Assembly (NCBI GenBank): GCA_030064795.1
Contig: JASJEI010000309.1
Span: 1-20,087, forward strand
DNA: 20,087 bases
Source of the DNA: Pleurocapsa sp. MO_226.B13
GTDB taxonomy: Bacteria; Cyanobacteriota; Cyanobacteriia; Cyanobacteriales; Xenococcaceae
Direction of reading: 5' to 3'
Shown: positions 14,740 to 20,087 of the stretch, piece after piece
How the letters are laid out: each line of letters begins with the position of its first letter
How positions within the stretch are numbered: position 1 is the stretch's first letter
Notes under the pieces: model-generated
What the model saw: the letters and a program-made list of their open reading frames with translations, nothing else
Told to the model about the DNA's origin: nothing
Databases searched by the model: none
Program-made: the position numbers and the translations under genes

Positions 14740-15714
14740 CTACTTGATTTCTACAGCGTTGTTGTATAAAGTATCGAGGCGTTTAAATTCTTCTCTAGTC
14801 GAGAATTTTGGTAGTATCTCTTTACTAAATGCTTCTGCTGCTTTGGAACAATAGCGACTGGGATTGACAATTACCGCTAGCGTTCGCCAAATTTTAACCT
14901 CTTCGATTTTTGCCTGATGTAAAACTCCCATTTCTAATTCCTTTTCGATCGCCGTAGTCGAAACAAAAGCTGCACCCAAACCAGACTGGACGGCATTTTT
15001 AATCGCTTCAATCGAATTTAGTTCCATCTCTATTTTTAGTCTTTTGGGGTCGATTTCATAGCGGGTAAGAACCTTATCAATCACCTTACGGATTGTAGAC
15101 TGAGAATCCAAGGCAATAAAGTTCAGCTTATAAAGATCTTCCTTATGGATTGCCATTTCCTGGGCTAAAACATGATTGGGTGGCAAAATCAGAGCAAATT
15201 CGTCATCTGCATAGGGTATTATATTTAATACTTCTTGTAGCTCTGTCGGAACTTCTCCACCAATAATAGCCAAATCCACCTGTCCGTTGGCTACCGCCCA
15301 GGAGGTACGACGAGTAGAATGCACCTGTAGCTGTACCGAAACGTCAGTATATTTTTCGCGAAATAAACCGATCATGCGAGGAATCAAATATGTTCCCGTA
15401 GTTTGAGATGCACCGACAATTAATGTCCCCCCCTGAAGATTTTGCAGATCTTCGATCGCCCGACAGGTTTCTTGACAAAGGGAAATAACTTTTTCACCAT
15501 AGCTAAGTAGCAAATGCCCTGCTTCTGTAAGCTGCGCCCTGCGTCCACCACGGTCAAATAAGGGTACGTTTAACTGCTTTTCCAAATTTTGCACTTGAAG
15601 GCTGACAGCGGGTTGAGAAACATAGAGGCTATCAGCAGCCCGTTTAAAGCTTCCCTCAGTGGAGATCGCCTTAAGTATACGGAGTTGATCGAGAGTAAAG
15701 GGAATATCAGTCAT
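14740..15714 (-). CDS. rbcR: LysR-family regulator RbcR (Ycf30 type)
   Basis: The 324-residue protein has the LysR winged helix-turn-helix at residues 5-65 ([57 protein letters not shown]) and a two-lobed effector domain from about 95 ([22 protein letters not shown]). The wording of both parts is that of the RbcR/Ycf30 subfamily of cyanobacteria and red-line plastids, which activates Rubisco genes, rather than the carbon-uptake regulators CmpR or NdhR. The Rubisco operon is not in the window. It is divergent from the zeta-carotene isomerase gene across 177 bases, where autoregulation would be expected. Confidence 0.88.
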   Translation of the reverse strand: MTDIPFTLDQLRILKAISTEGSFKRAADSLYVSQPAVSLQVQNLEKQLNVPLFDRGGRRAQLTEAGHLLLSYGEKVISLCQETCRAIEDLQNLQGGTLIVGASQTTGTYLIPRMIGLFREKYTDVSVQLQVHSTRRTSWAVANGQVDLAIIGGEVPTELQEVLNIIPYADDEFALILPPNHVLAQEMAIHKEDLYKLNFIALDSQSTIRKVIDKVLTRYEIDPKRLKIEMELNSIEAIKNAVQSGLGAAFVSTTAIEKELEMGVLHQAKIEEVKIWRTLAVIVNPSRYCSKAAEAFSKEILPKFSTREEFKRLDTLYNNAVEIK

Positions 15715-15891
15715 AAAATATTATCAACGGTTTTATAAAAATAGTTAATTATCGGGGGGTTATTTAAACGTATTATTAATAGTGCTTAATATTTGATAAT
15801 TTTCGTGTTCTTTATTCGCACAGTAGCACAATAAAGGGGACAAATTAACTTTTAATTATTGTTAACATCGAAATAGATTAATAATACCTAT
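15715..15891. promoter_or_regulatory. Divergent promoter region between rbcR and the zeta-carotene isomerase gene
   Basis: The 177-bp AT-rich space must hold both promoters. Several AT-rich dyads near 15725-15800 could serve as LysR-type T-N11-A sites, but none stands out clearly. LysR regulators commonly bind such divergent spacers to control themselves and the neighbour (family knowledge, not shown here). Confidence 0.35.
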
Positions 15892-16620
15892 ATGAATCTA
15901 TCTATAACCGATCTCGATTGGCTAAGCAACAGTCATGTAATTATGCTGTCTTTATTATTAGGTTTTGCGATCGCCCACAGCGGATTAGCAGCTTTGCGTC
16001 CCTGGGCAGAAACCAAGATTGGAGCTAGACTATATCGGGTCTTGTTTGCCCTAGTTAGTATTCCTTTGGCGACGATCTTGATTATTTATTTTTTCAATCA
16101 TCGTTATGATGGGGTGCAGTTATGGCAAGTCCAAGGAGTTCGGGGGATTAAATCTACGGTTTGGATTCTCTCAGCAATCTCTTTCATTTTTCTTTATCCT
16201 GCAACTTTTAATCTCCTAGAAATCGCTGCGATCCAAAAACCTCAAGTATATCTGTTTGAGACAGGAATAATTCGGATTACTCGCCATCCTCAAATGGTGG
16301 GACAGGTAATCTGGTGTATCGCCCATAGCTTATGGTTGGGAACTAGCTTTACTTTGGTGACATCTTTGGGACTAATTGCCCACCATCTATTTGCAGTTTG
16401 GCATGGCGATCGCCGTTTGAGTCAAAGATATGGCGAAGCCTTTGAAAAAGTCAAGGCTCGAACCTCGGTGATTCCCTTTTTGGCGATTATCGACGGTCGT
16501 CAAACTCTCAAATGGCAAGAGTTTTTGCGTCCTGCTTATTTTGGGGTTGCAGCCTTTGTGCTGTTATTTTGGTGGGGACATCCCTGGTTGATACAAGCAA
16601 CCTCTAAAGTCTACTGGTAA
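15892..16620 (+). CDS. Z-ISO: 15-cis-zeta-carotene isomerase (NnrU family membrane protein)
   Basis: This 242-residue integral membrane protein belongs to the NnrU family and matches the Z-ISO branch, which isomerises the 15-15' cis bond of zeta-carotene in carotenoid synthesis using a redox-dependent haem b. Hydrophobic segments lie at about 16-35, 48-68, 90-108, 138-168 and 207-228. The conserved blocks are AHSGLAALRPW, YRVLFALVSIPLA, FLYPATFNLLEIA, ITRHPQMVGQ (His132), WCIAHSLW (His145) and LIAHHLFAVWHGDRRL (His164, His165, His171). The His residues include the likely haem ligands. It starts at ATG 15892, divergent from rbcR. The thioredoxin-like gene follows after 91 bases; a weak 5-bp hairpin (16624-16647) lies between them. 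Confidence 0.87.
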   Translation: MNLSITDLDWLSNSHVIMLSLLLGFAIAHSGLAALRPWAETKIGARLYRVLFALVSIPLATILIIYFFNHRYDGVQLWQVQGVRGIKSTVWILSAISFIFLYPATFNLLEIAAIQKPQVYLFETGIIRITRHPQMVGQVIWCIAHSLWLGTSFTLVTSLGLIAHHLFAVWHGDRRLSQRYGEAFEKVKARTSVIPFLAIIDGRQTLKWQEFLRPAYFGVAAFVLLFWWGHPWLIQATSKVYW

Positions 16621-16711
16621 ATTCGCCTAGATAGATCTTCCCAGGCGTTCCCGATTAGATGTAGCATAACTCAAAGTATTGAAATAGATTTTAAAAAACC
16701 GCGATCGATTT

Positions 16712-17050
16712 ATGCCATCCGTAGTTAATCAAACCAATTTTCAGCAAGAGGTGTTAGAAGCGTCCCAACCAGTTTTGGTACACTTTTGGACTCCTTGGTG
16801 TGGTTTGTGTAAATTAGTTGCTCCCATGCTAGAAAATATGCAGGGACACAGCAACGAACGAATTAAATTAGTTTCGATTAACGCTGACGAAAATTTTAAA
16901 TTAGCCAATACCTACCGCTTGAGAAACTTACCGACTATATTGCTGTTTAACAATGGCGAGTTAATCGAAAAGCTCGATAATCTCAACAGTCGCGATCGTC
17001 TTCAGCTCGCTCTAGAAAAAATTATGAATAATTATCTTTCTCCTTCTTAG
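16712..17050 (+). CDS. Thioredoxin-like protein with CGLC active site
   Basis: This 112-residue single-domain thioredoxin fold protein has the active-site motif WCGLC at residues 29-33 (Cys30, Cys33) and the cis-Pro in NLPTILLF (Pro74). The usual CGPC is changed to CGLC, which in thioredoxins alters the redox potential and partner choice. Cyanobacteria carry such a divergent thioredoxin in addition to the m-, x- and y-types, and I believe it corresponds to the TrxC group, though I cannot prove it here. No signal peptide is present, so it acts in the cytoplasm. It may be read together with the isomerase gene 91 bases upstream. Confidence 0.85.
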   Translation: MPSVVNQTNFQQEVLEASQPVLVHFWTPWCGLCKLVAPMLENMQGHSNERIKLVSINADENFKLANTYRLRNLPTILLFNNGELIEKLDNLNSRDRLQLALEKIMNNYLSPS

Positions 17051-17067
17051 TTAATGGCTAATGGCTA

Positions 17068-17230
17068 CTAGTAGACTGACACAGCTTGCAATAGTGCAAT
17101 AAACGAGCGGGAAAAACCAGGACTATCTGCTGCATCTGGACAACCCAAGAGTATCGATCCAGCAGACAAATCATCCGTGTTCATCTGTGGACTCTTCTAA
17201 TGCAACATTTAAGGCGTGTCAGTCCAGTAG
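17068..17230. mobile_element. 163-bp element with terminal inverted repeats (MITE-like or IS remnant)
   Basis: The ends are imperfect inverted repeats: CTAGTAGACTGACACAGCTT at 17068-17087 against the reverse of 17211-17230, about 16 of 20 positions matching around a shared ACTGACAC core. The left 100 bp recurs at 301-400. It sits between the convergent thioredoxin and ParR-like genes. Read on the minus strand, part of it is open (…GSILLGCPDAADSPGFSRS…), so it may be the end of a transposase gene rather than a non-coding MITE. No clear target duplication is seen. Confidence 0.5.
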
Positions 17231-17252
17231 ATTTCACTAAAGCCTCCGTAAC

Positions 17253-17927
17253 TCAGAAGTTATCGAGTAAGGGGCCAAGACGGCTTAACAACTCCTCTGA
17301 TTCTCCAGTAGGTGTGTGACTTGTTTGTGAGTCAGTTAGCTCTGTTACTTCCCTGCGATCGCCCTCAGGATCTACAAAATCGAGCGGTTGTCTTAAATTG
17401 GATGACTGCTTCGTTTCCCAGTTAGAAACGACTTGGGTCAAATGGGTAATCTGCTGTTGCAATTGTCCCAGTTGTCGATCGAAGTTAGTATTCGTCTGCT
17501 CTACCTTTTGAAGCCACTTGTTCAGCTGTCCTTCGAGAGGATCATCATCTTGGGTTGATAGCACCTGTGTTAATTCAGTTATCTGTTGCTGAAGTTGCTT
17601 CATCCGTTGGTCGGTTGTGACATCTACCCGTTCAATCTGCTCGGTCAGTCGCGTAAATCGGTTACCCAAATCTCGCTCATCCGAAAGTTTTAGAGCCTGT
17701 TTGATTTCAGTTAGCTGTGACTGTAATTGGGTTAGCTGTTGTTCGAGCTGGAAATTAGTATTAGTTGAAGATTCGGAGTTTAATAAGAAGGTTTTCAGAG
17801 CCTGCTTGCACAGAATACTGAAGCTGTCATATTTTCCCTTGGACAGTTCTTGCTCTACTGTTTCGAGCAAATTCTGCTCTTCGAGCTTGGCGGAAAAGGT
17901 AACTGTTTTGTTGACTTTTTTCATCAT
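17253..17927 (-). CDS. ParR-like adaptor: ribbon-helix-helix head plus coiled coil
   Basis: The protein begins (from the ATG at 17927; the frame is open up to a TTG at 17990) with MMKKVNKTVTFSAKLEEQ, a beta strand and helix pair typical of ribbon-helix-helix DNA-binding proteins, then KGKYDSFSILCKQALKTFL. From about residue 60 to 175 it is a Gln/Leu-rich heptad coiled coil with three loosely repeated segments of the form QLQQQITELTQVLS. An acidic, hydrophobic tail ends LLSRLGPLLDNF, which could contact a filament. It lies 121 bases downstream of a ParM-like actin gene. In type II plasmid segregation the ParM gene is followed by such a centromere-binding adaptor. I infer this role from position and architecture; direct similarity to known ParR is not visible. 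Confidence 0.65.
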   Translation of the reverse strand: MMKKVNKTVTFSAKLEEQNLLETVEQELSKGKYDSFSILCKQALKTFLLNSESSTNTNFQLEQQLTQLQSQLTEIKQALKLSDERDLGNRFTRLTEQIERVDVTTDQRMKQLQQQITELTQVLSTQDDDPLEGQLNKWLQKVEQTNTNFDRQLGQLQQQITHLTQVVSNWETKQSSNLRQPLDFVDPEGDRREVTELTDSQTSHTPTGESEELLSRLGPLLDNF

Positions 17928-18028
17928 CAATGGGTTTGAGGTTATTCTTGCATGGGTTATTGAGTGTTTAGTAGAGTGAGTGTCAAACAAAATAAACGCT
18001 CAGCTTGAGGGAGTACTATTCTCCTCCA

Positions 18029-18048
18029 GAGAAAATAGACATTTTCTC
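18029..18048 (-). promoter_or_regulatory. Hairpin directly after the parM stop codon
   Basis: GAGAAAAT-GTCT-ATTTTCTC on the minus strand is a perfect 8-bp stem with a 4-base loop that abuts the parM stop codon. It is followed by GGAGGAGAATAGTACTCC, a second GGAG/CTCC dyad, and then two ACACTCA copies (around 17963-17985). In this 121-base spacer such repeats could be a centromere-like site bound by the ribbon-helix-helix partner, or transcript-control hairpins. Confidence 0.4.
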
Positions 18049-19104
18049 CTATTGCTTATATGCAGCCACCTGCACTTCGCCATATATATACTGTCCCAGT
18101 ACATTTGCTTTTCGAGAAGGTTCTGCTAGATGTGCCTTCAGCTGAGCTTCTTCTAATAGCACTTGGAAATCACTCCAGAAGAATTCACCGCCACCACCTG
18201 TCACAATGACATCAGTTGTTCGCTCTGGAAGCCAAGTAAGCAATCGATCCGACAGTTCACGAGCAAAACTTTTGCGCAGGCTGGGGAGAATTTCTTCTAA
18301 ATTCGTCGGTCGCTTCGCTCCTCTAGGACGGTAGAAACGCTGTCCTTCTGAACGGTTGACAGCTTGGATCAATAGCAGAGATTGGCTATCGGCTCCCTGA
18401 ATTTGGCTAGCGACTTGCTCGTAGAATTGGCTCATCCCAAAAGGCTCACTTTTTGATATACCACGGGCAAATCGAAACTTATCAACCATGATCAAATCAG
18501 TTGTTTGATGTCCAATATCGACTATAGCAACCGATGAATTAAGCAGTCGTAACTGAGAAGTATTTTTGGAGAGTGCCTCCATCCAGATCAGGCTGCCATA
18601 ACCCTCTGGAATCACCCACACCTTCTTGATATTAATTGAGATTGGCTCTCCCCGATAAAACATTACATGAGGAGCTTGAAGAAGACTTTTGATTTCCTCT
18701 TTCTCACGGTCGAATCGATCTTGAGATTGATAAGGTAATGCCAAAATTAACAGTAAATCATCTTTAAGGTCATAGTAGCCAGCGCAAGCGAAGACTTTGA
18801 GGAGTGCGTCTTCTACTTTAGACTGTCCTATTCCCAGATTCGCCCCGAAATCCGAAGCTAGTTGACCCATTGCGTATCCTTTGCCCTGATATTCAAGCCA
18901 AATGTCGAGTAAAGGATCTGTTAAACGAGATTCAAATCCTCCTCTGCGGACTTGTTCGACGGTAAGATGAGCAACATTGGCAGGAATGAGAACGACGCTT
19001 TTTGGGTCACGATTAATGCAGGCTTTTGTTGATGTTCTACCTAAATCTACACTGAGGATGGGGGTGGTTGTCTTATTGTTGGAAGTTGGTTTAACAGGAA
19101 TCAT
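18049..19104 (-). CDS. parM: ParM/StbA-family actin-like ATPase (plasmid-type segregation)
   Basis: This is an actin-like protein that forms ATP-driven filaments, in its family used to push plasmid copies apart. Counted from the GTG at 19146, the nucleotide-pocket motifs are phosphate-1 LSVDLGRTSTKA (31-42), phosphate-2 VAIVDIGHQTTDL (206-218) and the adenosine motif DVIVTGGGGEFF (312-323). The length of about 350 residues suits the family. The ATG at 19104 (MIPVKP) is preferred over the GTG because the first 14 residues look non-conserved; no strong ribosome binding site decides it. It is followed by the ParR-like gene on the same strand. No replication gene is visible, so it may be chromosomal or integrated plasmid DNA. 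Confidence 0.85.
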   Translation of the reverse strand: MIPVKPTSNNKTTTPILSVDLGRTSTKACINRDPKSVVLIPANVAHLTVEQVRRGGFESRLTDPLLDIWLEYQGKGYAMGQLASDFGANLGIGQSKVEDALLKVFACAGYYDLKDDLLLILALPYQSQDRFDREKEEIKSLLQAPHVMFYRGEPISINIKKVWVIPEGYGSLIWMEALSKNTSQLRLLNSSVAIVDIGHQTTDLIMVDKFRFARGISKSEPFGMSQFYEQVASQIQGADSQSLLLIQAVNRSEGQRFYRPRGAKRPTNLEEILPSLRKSFARELSDRLLTWLPERTTDVIVTGGGGEFFWSDFQVLLEEAQLKAHLAEPSRKANVLGQYIYGEVQVAAYKQ

Positions 19105-19213
19105 AATTGAGCTAGTGTAATTCAACTCAGAATAATCATCCCTCACAATTGTAAAGATAAAAAGTGTTGTTTAAAACAGAATAACTAGAAGGTGTGACTC
19201 GTTTAGTGATTAA

Positions 19214-19861
19214 TTACGGACAACTAGCAACGTAAAAGTCAAAATTTTCAACCAAATTATTGCTTGAAGCGATAAGCTCGACTTTGCCATTTTGATTGAC
19301 TTTCCATCCCTCAGCTTCGACAATCTTGGGCGTTGGGGGATTGAGGTTAAGGGGATTGGTTTTGAATTTATTCCCTGTTATCGAGTCCTGGGGAATAGTA
19401 AAATCGGCAATTACCATCTTATCCCCTTGAGCTTCCACTAGAGGGTTCGCAGGTAAACCACCTCTACCCGTATAAATAAATACATCTTTGCCGTTATTCT
19501 TCATATTACAAGTTTTTACGATTAGGTTATCTGCTTGCAAGACTTGTTGGGGTAATTCAGCCAAGTTATAGCGATCGCTGGTGGTAAAAGTAGTAATTTC
19601 GACTTGACCATCAATCCCCAATTCTGAGCTAGCACTAACCTGACTATCGGGTGTCAAAAACAAATCTTTTGCTTCTATACTGATGTTACCTCCCTGACCA
19701 GATAAAGCATTAGCAGTTATTTCGCTACCTTCAGAGACAACAACCAATGTAGTATCGATGTTAATATTGCCACCATCGCCAAAATCTTGGGCATTAGTAT
19801 TAATTTCTGAGCGGTTAGTTATTGATAAAATATCATTCACCTCTAGATTGATATTCCCCAT
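19214..19861 (-). pseudogene. C-terminal fragment of a second filamentous-haemagglutinin-type exoprotein
   Basis: The 215-codon open frame has no signal peptide and no two-partner-secretion domain. It starts within beta-helix repeats (GNINLEVNDILSITNRSEI, GGNINIDTTLVV, GGNISIEAKDLFL) and ends in the conserved C-terminal module: LAELPQQVLQADNLIVKTC, VFIYTGRGGLPANP, KIVEAEGWKVNQNGKVELIA, and a Cys next to the end. The same module ends the broken gene at 10050-12268. In frame, a TAA at 19871-19873 lies just upstream, and the sequence beyond is unrelated. I infer a truncated gene whose N-terminal half was lost, possibly by insertion or deletion at about 19862-19871. Confidence 0.8.
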
Positions 19862-19910
19862 TCCCAGAAATTAACCATTAATAACTGACAATTCTGAAAG
19901 AAGCTAGAAG

Positions 19911-20087
19911 CTAGGAAATAGCTGAAATTCCCAGAAACTCAAGATGAAAATGCTCACTTAGTAAAGTGGACAAATCAGATTCACGCCTTAATTGACGCAT
20001 AATCTGAGTTAAAGAAAGATGACGCAACCGAGAATGATTTTGCAGCGAAGTTAACCATAAATAAGCCATAATCTTAATCAATAAGCC
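19911..20087 (-). CDS. C-terminal end of an unidentified protein, runs off the window edge
   Basis: The minus strand is open for 58 codons from the right edge to a TAG at 19911-19913. The translation is protein-like: IMAYLWLTSLQNHSRLRHLS then a basic, Leu-rich TQIMRQLRRESDLSTLL and HFHLEFLGISAIS. The hydrophobic helix followed by an Arg-rich helix at the end of a protein is reminiscent of transposase tails, and its place directly upstream of a truncated gene would fit an inserted element. I do not recognise the family. Confidence 0.45.
   Translation of the reverse strand, partial: GLLIKIMAYLWLTSLQNHSRLRHLSLTQIMRQLRRESDLSTLLSEHFHLEFLGISAIS

Overview
The window is chromosomal-type cyanobacterial DNA. 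It is AT-rich and studded with the HIP1 octamer GCGATCGC on both strands, inside and outside genes. It carries cyanobacterial signature genes: a COP23-domain protein, an RbcR-type LysR regulator, a 15-cis-zeta-carotene isomerase of the NnrU family, a 4-Cys Ser/Thr kinase, and filamentous-haemagglutinin-type secreted proteins. Short palindromes and heptameric tandem repeats between genes also fit a cyanobacterium. I cannot name the genus from sequence alone.

Region 1 (about 508-7608, all minus strand) is the best-understood part: a guanidine-assimilation operon. It is read right to left from a guanidine-I (ykkC class) riboswitch at 7471-7608, whose 3' edge can pair with a downstream arm to form a terminator-like hairpin (7412-7482). 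The genes follow in the order gdmH (Ni-dependent guanidine hydrolase), a SAM-dependent methyltransferase, a glutathione S-transferase, hypA, hypB (nickel delivery), then a lipoprotein substrate-binding protein, permease and ATPase of a NitT/TauT-type ABC importer. The logic is import, nickel loading of the enzyme, and hydrolysis of guanidine to urea and ammonia, switched on by guanidine itself. The methyltransferase and transferase between gdmH and hypA are the unexplained part.

Region 2 (about 7728-13103) is accessory and decayed. A secreted COP23 protein with its own strong terminator is followed by a lone DUF6262 (TnpC-like) protein, the tail of an amino-acid-type periplasmic binding protein, and a filamentous-haemagglutinin gene broken by one frameshift and one in-frame TGA. 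About 800 bases without an intact gene then hold a pair of palindromic repeats, a 21-bp inverted repeat and the tail of an RTX calcium-binding protein.

Region 3 (about 13104-17050) holds intact, probably core genes: a membrane-anchored 4-Cys Ser/Thr kinase, rbcR, the divergent zeta-carotene isomerase gene, and a thioredoxin-like protein with a CGLC active site.

Region 4 (about 17068-20087) is again mobile in character: a 163-bp element with terminal inverted repeats, a ParM-like actin with a downstream ribbon-helix-helix/coiled-coil partner (a plasmid-type segregation pair), a second filamentous-haemagglutinin tail without its N-terminal half, and an unidentified gene running off the right edge.
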